Positions 9,162 through 16,970 of a stretch of DNA of 64,000 nt are shown here, one piece after another; the first letter of the stretch is position 1; each line of letters starts with the position of its first letter. The stretch is from RDYZ01 sp964518905 (lineage in GTDB: Bacteria > Cyanobacteriota > Cyanobacteriia > Cyanobacteriales > Geitlerinemataceae). The position numbers and the translations under genes are program-made. Under the pieces are notes generated by a model, which saw nothing but the letters and a program-made list of their open reading frames with translations, had not been told where the DNA came from and did no database searches. The stretch covers positions 1 to 64,000 of the forward strand of contig CAZFJL010000004.1 in NCBI GenBank assembly GCA_964518905.1, given 5' to 3'.

Positions 9162-9821
9162 GGTGTGATTGACGAGTGCTGCAATTGCCTTAACGTGAGC
9201 CTCTAACGACAGGGACTAATCATAAATACTTACAAATCTTCAATCACAGATAATTCGAGTCTTATCGAAACATACCTGAATTCAGTAGCCCGAGTCAAAA
9301 GCTGAACGAATCGCAGGAGCAAGACCTTATGAGGTTTTGGAAACCTCAAAGGTCTGAAGTCACTGTTGATCACCTTGGCGACTTAGAGGCTGCGAAATAT
9401 ATAGAATCGACTCATACTAACAATAGGAAAATTCAAGATTTTGATAAATTAATTACAATTTTTGTTTGCGTGAAGTTTCCAGGATTGAGATACGGCATGT
9501 TTTAGTTCAAATCAACCATTCCTAAGCCCTGTTTAAGAACAGGTTGAAATTGTAAGCAGGTTGATTTAGGGTCAGTATATCTACAGAAGATTTGGCGCAT
9601 GAACACAAAATAGCGATAAACATTTATCTATCAATATTTATCCTTCTTAATGTTCTTACTAATTCCCGAGTGATTAATGAATCAAGCTTGATGGAGTTTT
9701 GACTCTTGAATAGTTAAGTTCTTGGGGATTTTGTTACTATATAAGGACATAGTTATGAGTAGCTATCGCCTCCTAGGAGAGCACTCGTTCGTCGAAGAAT
9801 CTGTTTCGGGGAGAATTAATA
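9162..9821. other. AT-rich intergenic region with one palindromic repeat
   Basis: 660 bp without a convincing large gene. It holds the hairpin repeat at 9322-9355 and, near its right end, a possible promoter for the 56-aa membrane protein (TATATA around 9739-9744). I see no RNA gene. Confidence 0.5.
9322..9355. repeat. Palindromic repeat, copy 1
   Basis: AGACCTTATGAGGTTT pairs with AAACCTCAAAGGTCT with a single bulge. The hairpin and its flanks (TCGCAGG before, CTGAAGTCAC after) recur at 11231-11285, so this is a dispersed element and not a chance hairpin. Confidence 0.7.
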
Positions 9822-9992
9822 ATGCTGTTTGCTCTGATTGTTTTTCTAGTCTTTCTGTTGCTCGTGGCCTTTACGCCACTACTGGGCTACACCAATAAGA
9901 AATGGGTATTGCCTCTCATGTGGGGGCTGTTTGCTTTTTTCTCGATCGCGGGCTGGGTTGCCTTCCTTGGTATCGGCTGGCTCGATATTTAG
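9822..9992 (+). CDS. Small 56-aa two-helix membrane protein, unknown
   Basis: ATG at 9822 opens a 56-codon frame: MLFALIVFLVFLLLVAFTPL, a short polar turn (GYTNKKWVL), then a second hydrophobic segment ending GIGWLDI. GGGGAG at 9808-9813 is a plausible ribosome site. The two-helix hairpin design with a positively charged turn is typical of small membrane subunits, but I do not recognise the family. The AEC permease follows after 73 bp on the same strand and could be cotranscribed. Confidence 0.6.
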   Translation: MLFALIVFLVFLLLVAFTPLLGYTNKKWVLPLMWGLFAFFSIAGWVAFLGIGWLDI

Positions 9993-10065
9993 CCATCGTC
10001 TGTGGCCGGTTCGCCGCTCACTCCGTGCTACGGTTTGGGAGCTAGGTTAAGACATATAACAATTA

Positions 10066-11127
10066 ATGGGTGAAACGCTATTACGGGCGTACATGCCGCT
10101 CCTCTTTTGGGTCACGGTGGGTGCGATTCTGCTACGGATTACGCCCGATCAGCTCCCACGTTTTCTGGGGCGATCGCTGTTTTGGGTCGGGGTTCCCCTC
10201 GAAGTGTTTGTGCTCGCTCGACATGGAGAGTTTTCGAGCGCGTTGGCGATCGCACCAATATCACTCATTGTGGTCGTCTCAATCAACATCGGTCTCGGTT
10301 GGCTCGCCTGGAATGCGATACAACGCCCCAGCGAGTCTGGAATGCTGCCGCGTCCTGATTCAAACGCTCTGCCGGAAGGCTCTCTCAGCGAATCCGTCAG
10401 CCAGTTTGCCAATACTCCCGAATTCAAACTGGATGCTGAACCTGACGCCAATGCACTTAAATTGTTGCATTCTGACTCGCGCCGCCGTCAGGGTAGTTTC
10501 ATCCTAGCCGGATTGTTGGGCAATACTGGCTTTGTCGGGTTTGCATTGCTGCCGCTCCTGGTTCCAGAGGAGCATCTCAGTGCTGCGATCTGCTATCAGG
10601 TATCGAATAATGTCTTGGTGACGTCGGGGATCGGGGTGTTGATCGCGAGTCATTTTGGACGGTCAAGTAGTTCGGGGCTGGGTTGGCAGCAAGTGCGCGA
10701 TATCTTGGGGGTTCCGTCCCTCTGGGCGTTTGCGCTGGGCGTCTCGACCCAGGCGATCGCCTTGCCCGGTTCGATTGAGGCGGGTTTGGATGCCACGATT
10801 TGGGTCGTGATTGCGGCGGCTTTGATTTTGATGGGAATGCGTCTGAGCCAGATCCAGGGCTGGAATAGCCTGAAAGAGTCGATCGCGCCGAGCCTGCTAA
10901 AAATCCTGGTCATGCCTGCGATCGCGGGGTTGGGTTTAACCGCGATCGGCGTCACGGGATACCTGCGCCTCGTCTTGGTGCTGATGGCGGGGATGCCGAC
11001 CGCGTTCGCGGGTTTGATTTTGGTCGAAGAGTACGAGATTGACGCGCCGCTGATGGCGAGCAGTATTTTGGTCTCGACCGTTGGGCTGCTCGCAACCCTC
11101 CCCCTGTGGTTAGGTTTGTTTGGCTAA
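10066..11127 (+). CDS. AEC-family (auxin efflux carrier-like) permease
   Basis: 353-aa membrane protein with about ten hydrophobic segments in two blocks, separated by a polar loop of about 60 residues (about 85-145). The second half contains LGNTGFVGFALLPLL, a conserved AEC-type motif, and MAGMPTAFAGLILVEEY near the C terminus. Bacterial AEC proteins export or import organic acids and other small anions; the substrate here is unknown. It is convergent with mtnP, with a palindromic repeat in the gap. Confidence 0.82.
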   Translation: MGETLLRAYMPLLFWVTVGAILLRITPDQLPRFLGRSLFWVGVPLEVFVLARHGEFSSALAIAPISLIVVVSINIGLGWLAWNAIQRPSESGMLPRPDSNALPEGSLSESVSQFANTPEFKLDAEPDANALKLLHSDSRRRQGSFILAGLLGNTGFVGFALLPLLVPEEHLSAAICYQVSNNVLVTSGIGVLIASHFGRSSSSGLGWQQVRDILGVPSLWAFALGVSTQAIALPGSIEAGLDATIWVVIAAALILMGMRLSQIQGWNSLKESIAPSLLKILVMPAIAGLGLTAIGVTGYLRLVLVLMAGMPTAFAGLILVEEYEIDAPLMASSILVSTVGLLATLPLWLGLFG

Positions 11128-11242
11128 TTGCGAATCAATCTACTCTCAAGCCAGTTTGAAGCACGCAAGATTTACGCAAGACGGGTTTAAGTCGTCGAAG
11201 TCCACAAGTCGAAGTCCACAAAGAGATGGATCGCAGGGAGCG

Positions 11243-11275
11243 AGACCTTTGAGATTTTCAAAACCTCAAAGGTCT
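11243..11275. repeat. Palindromic repeat, copy 2, between convergent genes
   Basis: AGACCTTTGAG at 11243-11253 pairs with CTCAAAGGTCT at 11265-11275. It is homologous to the element at 9322-9355, flanks included. Lying between the AEC permease (+) and mtnP (-), it could also act as a two-way terminator. Confidence 0.7.
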
Positions 11276-11299
11276 GGAAGCACGGTTTGTTGTCTCGGT

Positions 11300-12178
11300 T
11301 CACAAATAGGGCTGGAGAATGGCCTGAAGCGAATCGATGATCTTGGGATCAACGGTTTCAAGGCGGGTGAAGAGGGCGGTTTTGAGCGCGGTGTGGGCGA
11401 TCGACTCAAACGGATTGGCCTCAAGCCGTTGCACAATTTCACGAATAACCCGTTGGGCATTCTCCGCGTTGTGATGCAGATTCTCGATCACCATCTCGAC
11501 ACTGACCGCTTCGACTTCATCGTGCCAACAATCGTAATCCGTCACCAGCGCCATCGTGGCATAGGCGATCTCGGCTTCGCGGGCGAGTTTTGCCTCAGTT
11601 AGATTGGTCATCCCGATCGTTGATGCGCCCCAACTGCGATACAGATTGGACTCGGCTCGGGTGGAAAACGCGGGGCCTTCCATGCAAACGTACGTCCCGC
11701 GATCGTGAATGGTGATATCCGGTAGATCGAGCGATTTCGCCGCGTCGCTCACGACACTCGCCAACTGCGGACAGACCGGATCGCCAAACGTGATATGCGC
11801 GACGACGCCTTTGCCAAAGAAGGTCGAAGCGCGGTTTTTCGTACGATCGATAAACTGATCCGGCACAACGATATCGAGCGGCTTAACCTCTTCTTTCAGC
11901 GAACCCACCGCCGAAGCTGAGATCAGATACTTCACACCCAGCAGCTTCATCGCGTAGATATTGGCACGATAGGGCAGCTCCGACGGCAGCATGTGATGGC
12001 CGCGACCGTGCCGCGCCAAAAAAGCCACCCGAGTCCCGTCGATCGTCCCCAGAACGATCGCATCGGACGGATCACCGAACGGAGTCGTCAGGTGTAGCTC
12101 CTCAATGTCTTCGAGGGCTTCCATGTGATACAGACCACTGCCGCCGAGAATTCCGATCGTTGCGTTCGCTTGAGTCAT
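11300..12178 (-). CDS. mtnP: S-methyl-5'-thioadenosine phosphorylase
   Basis: Splits methylthioadenosine, the by-product of polyamine synthesis, into adenine and 5-methylthioribose-1-phosphate for methionine salvage. The 292-aa protein belongs to the PNP/MTAP family: IGILGGSGLYHM (phosphate-binding Ser), FLARHGRGHHMLPSELPYRANI, ISASAVGSLKEE, and YVCMEGPAFSTRAE plus IGMTNLTEAKLAREAEI in the purine/ribose pocket. No other methionine-salvage gene is adjacent. It is divergent from the Cys-rich small protein at 12384. Confidence 0.95.
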   Translation of the reverse strand: MTQANATIGILGGSGLYHMEALEDIEELHLTTPFGDPSDAIVLGTIDGTRVAFLARHGRGHHMLPSELPYRANIYAMKLLGVKYLISASAVGSLKEEVKPLDIVVPDQFIDRTKNRASTFFGKGVVAHITFGDPVCPQLASVVSDAAKSLDLPDITIHDRGTYVCMEGPAFSTRAESNLYRSWGASTIGMTNLTEAKLAREAEIAYATMALVTDYDCWHDEVEAVSVEMVIENLHHNAENAQRVIREIVQRLEANPFESIAHTALKTALFTRLETVDPKIIDSLQAILQPYL

Positions 12179-12383
12179 GGTCTTGAGTCGAAGTTAGAGG
12201 AAAACGATGCGCTGATTCAGGCAAAAAGGGTCGAGTCGCGGGCCACGTTTGCAGCGCCCTGACCGCAGACCAGAGGCAAGTTCGGTTGGCCGATCACCCG
12301 ATCGCTCAACTCCCGGTTGCCAACCGTTGGTCAGTGCTACAGTAAAGTCATAGCAAACTTAGATATCGGCCTTCGCCCCAACG

Positions 12384-12602
12384 ATGGAAACCACTGTTAA
12401 CTGCGCCACCCAATGCATTGATGGATGCATCCTCGGTGAGCGTTGTCCCAACCGTGACTATGCCGCCGCCGCCAGTCAGTTTATCAACGACGTATCCCTC
12501 GAAACAATGCATGAAATTGCAGAGGAAGCGATCCGTAAGAAAAGCATGGCAGCGACAGCGGAAGAACCGAAATGGGTTATTCCAGACTTCCTTGATAACT
12601 AG
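12384..12602 (+). CDS. Small cysteine-rich conserved-type protein (72 aa), unknown
   Basis: The N terminus holds four regularly spaced cysteines (C7, C11, C15, C21, within NCATQCIDGCILGERC), which suggests metal or Fe-S binding. A helical middle (SLETMHEIAEEAIRKK) and a C-terminal PKWVIPDFLDN follow. This arrangement resembles small hypothetical proteins I recall from other cyanobacteria, but no function is known to me. It is divergent from mtnP across a 205-bp gap containing TACAGT at 12340-12345, a possible -10. Confidence 0.7.
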   Translation: METTVNCATQCIDGCILGERCPNRDYAAAASQFINDVSLETMHEIAEEAIRKKSMAATAEEPKWVIPDFLDN

Positions 12603-12682
12603 GGTTGCCTTAGACGTTTCCGAGCGTCTATCACGTCACGAACCCGACTCACTATTCTTTACCTTTTTAAGTTCCCCACTTT

Positions 12683-12919
12683 ATGGAATCCGGTAGGCAT
12701 CCCAGCCCTGAAGACCCTCTCGGTGGAGGGTCACAATTCCTCGGTGTAATCTTAGCCGCTTGCACCCTTGGCATTCCCCTCATTGCCGTTCTGTCCTTTT
12801 CGACGCCGCCCCGAACAATTGATCTCAGGGTCAGCTCGCCGTTGGCCGACAGCGTCATGACCCAAGAGGAGGCATCTGCGACTCGTTTCCAGACGCCTGC
12901 TAGGGTCACGAAGCCGTAG
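12683..12919 (+). CDS. Possible 78-aa single-helix membrane protein, 3' end altered by MITE
   Basis: Short Gly/Pro-rich N terminus, one hydrophobic helix (about 19-40, FLGVILAACTLGIPLIAVL) and a polar tail. No clear ribosome site precedes the ATG, and an 80-codon frame opposes it, so coding status is uncertain. Its TAG stop is built by the MITE: T is the last base of the target repeat and AG are the first bases of the element. Joining the target copies would restore the reading KPLDD-stop, only three codons longer. Confidence 0.4.
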   Translation: MESGRHPSPEDPLGGGSQFLGVILAACTLGIPLIAVLSFSTPPRTIDLRVSSPLADSVMTQEEASATRFQTPARVTKP

Positions 12920-13052
12920 GGGCTGTCATCAATTAAATTTGTAGCCTTGATTCAGCAAGGGTTTCAGCCCCTTTTGTTTTTTGTTGGGTCGGGCGTTCAA
13001 CAGCTTACCCCGTAAGGGGTCTGGTGCTAATTGATGACACGCCCTAAGCCGT
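12911..13052. mobile_element. 128-bp MITE with 18-bp inverted ends and 7-bp target duplication
   Basis: The element spans 12918-13045. Its left end AGGGGCTGTCATCAATTA and the complement of its right end, AGGGCGTGTCATCAATTA, match at 16 of 18 positions. Both sides are flanked immediately by AAGCCGT (12911-12917 and 13046-13052), a target-site duplication. It has no coding capacity; inside lies ACCCCGTAAGGGGT, a small hairpin. It must have been moved by a transposase supplied elsewhere; I cannot name the parent family. Confidence 0.85.
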
Positions 13053-13096
13053 TGGATGATTAGCGCTGTGTTTTCCTGATCGGCGGATTGTCCGCT

Positions 13097-13993
13097 TTAG
13101 CGACGATCGCGATCGTCGCTAGAGCGGGCGCGGTAGAACGTTTCGAGGCTATCTTGATCGCCGACGAAGCGCCAATGCCAGGGTTCGTAGGCAATACCCT
13201 GCTCATTATTGAGCGGGAACGAGAGCTCAAAGCTAAAGTAAGCTGCGTTTGCTTCTAGCCATGCAAAGGCTTCGGTACGCCCGAAGTCTACGGATAAATC
13301 CGTTCCGGGCTCATTCGCGTCGCCGAGGTCGATCGCATACCCCGTATGGTGTTCGCTGTAGCCCGGAGGCGCACTCACCTCGGCGCGTTCCGTCGCAACC
13401 TGGCCGCGCTGGGCTTTGACCTCAAAAAATAGAGCCTGCTGATCGGTTACCGTCCGAAATGCAGACAAAACCGTCAGATCAATACCATCGGCTTTCGCCG
13501 CCGCCTGCATCGCCAGAAAACGATTCGCGGCGGCCTCTCGGAGTTCCCAAAAACCATCGCTGGTGACGGGAACCAATTCATCGAGAGGCGCTTCGTCGTA
13601 GGGGAGATGCCCTAAAAGATCGGCCTCTTCCGCCGTTTCGGCTGACGACTCGATCGCGCCGGTATCCTCTGCGGTATCGCGGCGGGGCGCTTGGCGCGAT
13701 GCGGTCGAATCGGCAGAATCATCGGTGGCATCCAGCGCCGGTGTTTCTGCCTGTCGAGTCCTGGCGTCTCGGCTGGCGGAGGTTGGCGTCAACCACATCC
13801 AGGCGATCGTTGCAGCCAACCCCAAGGCGCTGAGGCCAAAAATAATCGCGAGTCCGGCAAGGAGACGGCTCAAGGGAGACGGATCTGAGGAGAGAGGCTC
13901 GATCGGTGTATCGCGTAGAGCTTCGGGAATTTCGTCGATCGTCGTCCGCAATTGTGTCGAGTTCGTCTGATGCGAACCGCTCGTATGTTTCAC
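13097..13993 (-). CDS. Membrane-anchored D-alanyl-D-alanine carboxypeptidase (VanY/M15B type)
   Basis: Zinc peptidase that trims the terminal D-Ala of peptidoglycan stem peptides. The 298-aa protein has a cytoplasmic N terminus of about 45 residues, one membrane helix (about 47-70), an acidic Ser/Thr linker to about residue 120, and an M15 domain. That domain carries LSAFRTVTDQ, SEHHTGYAIDLGD (His and Asp zinc ligands) and the EPWHWRFVG motif with the catalytic Glu and third ligand His. GGAGGAGA precedes the ATG. It is divergent from the secreted glycosidase-like gene at 14105, about 110 bp away. Confidence 0.9.
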   Translation of the reverse strand: MKHTSGSHQTNSTQLRTTIDEIPEALRDTPIEPLSSDPSPLSRLLAGLAIIFGLSALGLAATIAWMWLTPTSASRDARTRQAETPALDATDDSADSTASRQAPRRDTAEDTGAIESSAETAEEADLLGHLPYDEAPLDELVPVTSDGFWELREAAANRFLAMQAAAKADGIDLTVLSAFRTVTDQQALFFEVKAQRGQVATERAEVSAPPGYSEHHTGYAIDLGDANEPGTDLSVDFGRTEAFAWLEANAAYFSFELSFPLNNEQGIAYEPWHWRFVGDQDSLETFYRARSSDDRDRR

Positions 13994-14104
13994 GGTCTCC
14001 TCCGTCGTCTTTAATTGAGATTGAGATATTGATTGTGGCTCGATCGCGGATGGATCGAGCCTCGAAAATATCGAGCGTTAGGCATATTTTAGGGGTTTAC
14101 TGTC

Positions 14105-15343
14105 ATGCTGCTGCATTCCTGGTTTCACGCGCTTCATTTCCTATCAGGTGCGCTACTGATTATCCATCCGCTAAATGCGTTGCCCCTAGCTGGCCAATCC
14201 CGACGTATCCGCCCGCCTCAGATCTCGGCTACCACGCTTCGTCCCGTCCCAGCCTCGCCCCAGACAGCAGAGACCGAGAACCGGAGCGAGCCCAGCCCTG
14301 ACGATCTCTCGCACCAAGCCTGCATGTCAGCTTTAGCCACACTGACAGCGAATAGAACCAACACAATGCCAACCCAGGGATCGCGCGAGTTGGAACGTTC
14401 TCCAGAGATACCAAGCGAAAATCTGGGCTCTGCCACGGCGCGACTCAATCCCAACACCGATCCGGTGCTGACGGCTCCGGGAATTGCGCTATATCGCCAG
14501 ACCTACAGTGACGATCGGGATAACCAGGATGTTGACGATATCCACGGGGCGCAGCCCGAGACCGGCGATCGCAGCACTCTCCACGATCGCAGCACGGTTG
14601 ACGAAGCGACAACGCTAATCTATCGCCTCGATCTCAGCCAAGGCGCACAGATCGATCTGGCGGGCGCGATCGCCCCCGACCCGGCCTACACCGAGGCTCA
14701 CCCGAATGCCGCCTACGACACCCAGCACGATCCCCACGTACCACCTCGATCGCTGGACGATCACTGGCAAGCGATCCGCGCCGCCCACCCCGATCGCGCG
14801 TTTGCCACAATTAACGGGCAGTTTTTCGGATCGACGCCGGTACGGCTGGCGTTTCCTGTAAAAGCACGGGGCGACATTATTAGCGGTGGCTATGCTGGGT
14901 CGAGTGAGTATGATGGCGAAAAAATGATGTTGGCGATCGAGGGTCAAACGGCAACGATCGCGCCCTTTCCCGAACAGGGTCAACCCGATAACCCCCTATT
15001 TTCAAACATCCCCGATCTTATCGTCGGGCTGCATCCCTGCGCCGATAAAGGACGCGATCGCGCCGTGGGTCGCACCTTTGCCGGGATTGCCGATCGCGAT
15101 GGGGATGGAATCGCCGAAGCCATCCTGATCTTGGCGGCCAGCCACGCGACCCAAGCTGATGCCATTTCTACGCTGCAACGCTTTGGCGCGATCGCTGCCG
15201 TGATGCTCGATGGCGGTGGCTCCACCCAAACGATCGCCTTGGGCCAGACTTATATCACGTCTAGCGATCACAACCCGCGTGCGATTCCCCACGCGATCGG
15301 TCTTTTAAGTGGTGTTGGCATGATTGGCAATGTTCAACCTTAA
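14105..15343 (+). CDS. Secreted phosphodiester glycosidase family protein
   Basis: 412 aa with an N-terminal hydrophobic segment of signal-peptide type ending near NALPLAGQ. A variable Pro/Thr-rich region of about 100 residues follows, then a domain like that of N-acetylglucosamine-1-phosphodiester alpha-N-acetylglucosaminidase (NAGPA/DUF2233). Visible motifs are FATINGQFFG, ILILAASHATQADAISTLQRFG and MLDGGGSTQTIAL. Bacterial members act outside the cytoplasm, probably on phosphodiester-linked sugars; the substrate is unknown. The ATG at 14105 gives the signal peptide; no strong ribosome site is visible. Confidence 0.78.
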   Translation: MLLHSWFHALHFLSGALLIIHPLNALPLAGQSRRIRPPQISATTLRPVPASPQTAETENRSEPSPDDLSHQACMSALATLTANRTNTMPTQGSRELERSPEIPSENLGSATARLNPNTDPVLTAPGIALYRQTYSDDRDNQDVDDIHGAQPETGDRSTLHDRSTVDEATTLIYRLDLSQGAQIDLAGAIAPDPAYTEAHPNAAYDTQHDPHVPPRSLDDHWQAIRAAHPDRAFATINGQFFGSTPVRLAFPVKARGDIISGGYAGSSEYDGEKMMLAIEGQTATIAPFPEQGQPDNPLFSNIPDLIVGLHPCADKGRDRAVGRTFAGIADRDGDGIAEAILILAASHATQADAISTLQRFGAIAAVMLDGGGSTQTIALGQTYITSSDHNPRAIPHAIGLLSGVGMIGNVQP

Positions 15344-15517
15344 GTGATCTTCTTAAAATAAGTCTTGAATTGCGGGTCTTGAAACGATCAAAAAGCAAGA
15401 ATTGTCCTCTGAACATTTACGCAGTAATCATGTTTAAGACCTAAAAAAATCGGTTATTTTTCCCGTTGGCTCAGGCTTATAAAAGCGACTACGATCAAAC
15501 AGCATGTACTGCAAGTT

Positions 15518-15591
15518 GGGACTGTAGCTCAGAAGGATAGAGCAAGCGCCTCCTAAGCGCGAGGTCGGTGGTTCGACTCCACCCCGTCCCG
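15518..15591 (+). tRNA. trnR-CCU: tRNA-Arg (anticodon CCT)
   Basis: 74 nt that fold as a cloverleaf: D stem GCTC/GAGC, anticodon loop CTCCTAA with CCT (reads AGG), and T arm GGTGG-TTCGACT-CCACC. The acceptor stem GGGACTG/CCGTCCC has one mismatch (T6 with C at the facing position), and the first anticodon-stem pair is A-G. The discriminator base is G and CCA is not encoded. Confidence 0.93.
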
Positions 15592-15752
15592 TTACTCTGA
15601 CTGCAATTCGCGCTAACCTCCTTGAAAAACAGGTATAACGCTTCTGATTGCACCAAGATCTTACCTGCCCAATCACGACCAGTTTTCGCTATGTCGGTGA
15701 GTATTCGTAGACCCGTTGGCATTATTTGATGCGTGTAAGTAACTTTTCAGAC

Positions 15753-16316
15753 AGGGAGCATCTCATTAATGCAATGAGCAGAAATACTCAGACTTAGGCG
15801 AGCAGGCGATTAAGATAAGCACAGCGTAGCCTCAGCATGGGATTGACGGACTCTAAAGATCACTCCCGAAATGCACTTCGATGTCTGTTTCGGCGTTAGC
15901 GAAGGATTCGTTCGCACTCAGCAGCAGCGAGCAGCGCTCCATCTGAGGACTGAGCCGACTGCGCGGCTTGACCTCCAATAACTTGGCCTGTTTACTCGTT
16001 ATTGTCACCGCTCCCACACAGCTCTGCACCTGACGCTTACGTCCGCTCGTCGTTCCCGCGCTGTTGGCAAAATTTTTGAGCCAGTTCTGGCCCCAATGTC
16101 GTCAGCCAGTGGTCGCGCAGCGCTAGCTCGATGCCTTCAAAGTCTTGTACTTGTTCCTCGGGCGTATTTTTGTAGAGAATGTCGGCGATTGTCTCTGCGG
16201 CTTGACGAAGTGTTTGCTCTTCTTCATGGGTCATTTCGCTTACCTCTTTCTACCCCTCTATTCTCCATTCCCTGTCCATCCGCATTTGTACTCATTGCAT
16301 TAATGAGATGCTCCCT
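15753..16316. mobile_element. Internally deleted insertion sequence, 564 bp, 26-bp perfect inverted ends
   Basis: The left end 15753-15778 (starting AGGGAGCATCTCATTAATGC) is exactly inverted at 16291-16316. The flanks TCAGAC (15747-15752) and TCAGGC (16317-16322) may be a diverged target duplication. Inside, on the minus strand, lies the N-terminal part of a transposase-like protein (see the pseudogene). An intact element would be more than 1 kb, so this is a deletion derivative. The protein pattern reminds me of the ISKra4 family; that assignment is from memory. Confidence 0.8.
15853..16234 (-). pseudogene. Transposase N-terminal remnant (ISKra4-like), frameshifted and truncated
   Basis: A 65-codon frame starts at 16234 (MTHEEEQTLRQAAETIADIL, later DFEGIELALRDHW) behind GAAAGAGG. 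It ends early, but the reading continues in another frame with AGTTSGRKRQ, TITSKQAKLLEVKPRSRLSP and MERCSLLLSANESF, stopping at 15853. Removing one A from the A-run at about 16068-16072 joins the two into one frame of about 126 aa. The catalytic part of a transposase is missing, so the product cannot be active. The small frame alone could be mistaken for a gene. Confidence 0.7.
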
Positions 16317-16378
16317 TCAGGCATCTTCATCAGTCGCAACATCGATCGTTTTTTTTCTATGTTGAAGACGAGGTGTGC

Positions 16379-16804
16379 CTATGGTGAAGTTTCAATGGGG
16401 CGACGGGTTTGTTCCTGGATATATTGATCCTGTAGCCCGTGAGTCGATCGATTGTCGATTCCCGCCGATTTGAGTATCCCGGAGACGATCACCTCTCCTT
16501 CGGTTTCATCGGGGGGGCGATCGGTGCGAACCCAGATGGTGCTGGTGTCATCTTCCAAAAGATATGCAGCCCCATTTACGAGCGGTACACGACGGACAAT
16601 CACACCAGAAACCGTCACGTTTTTTTCTGTCGCTTCAGTGTGCGGATCTGACTCCGTGGTGGTTTGGGTCTGAGTTGCTTCAGTTGTGGGAGGAACGAGA
16701 TCGGCGATCGCGACCGGTTGTGATGCCAAGCGATCACAAGCGACGAGGCCAAAACTCAGCAGCATCAGGCTCATCATTCTCCAGATCAGAGGAGTACGAT
16801 TCAT
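16379..16804 (-). CDS. Lipoprotein with OB-fold-like domain, unknown
   Basis: From the ATG at 16804 the protein (141 aa) starts MNRTPLIWRMMSLMLLSFGL and continues VAC-D, a lipoprotein signal with a lipobox Cys near residue 23. After a Thr/Glu-rich linker, a compact beta-rich domain (VTVSGVIVRRVPL, AYLLEDDTSTIWVRTD, GEVIVSGILKS) has the spacing of an OB fold as found in periplasmic or nucleic-acid-binding OB proteins. Function is unknown. An upstream start at 16864 would add 20 residues and bury the signal, so I reject it. It is divergent from folD. Confidence 0.65.
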   Translation of the reverse strand: MNRTPLIWRMMSLMLLSFGLVACDRLASQPVAIADLVPPTTEATQTQTTTESDPHTEATEKNVTVSGVIVRRVPLVNGAAYLLEDDTSTIWVRTDRPPDETEGEVIVSGILKSAGIDNRSTHGLQDQYIQEQTRRPIETSP

Positions 16805-16970
16805 CGGTGAAGATCGAAGCCAGCGAGGCGAAAATGCTAGGGTGTGTGAGGTGTTCAGCGGCATGGGGCGATCGTCTCATAGTGCAGGACGGCAACGTGA
16901 CGCGCCGCTGACGTTCTCCTCGTAACCGCCGATCACTGACAGTTTTTTTGTGAAGGGGGAAAGTCCTCAA

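Noticed and set aside
11120..11602. 160-codon plus-strand frame across the repeat and the mtnP 3' end
   Set aside because: Antisense to mtnP and running through a palindromic repeat.
12667..12909. 80-codon minus-strand frame opposite the 78-aa ORF
   Set aside because: No hydrophobic or other structured pattern; the plus-strand frame has a membrane helix and a better context, though neither is certain.
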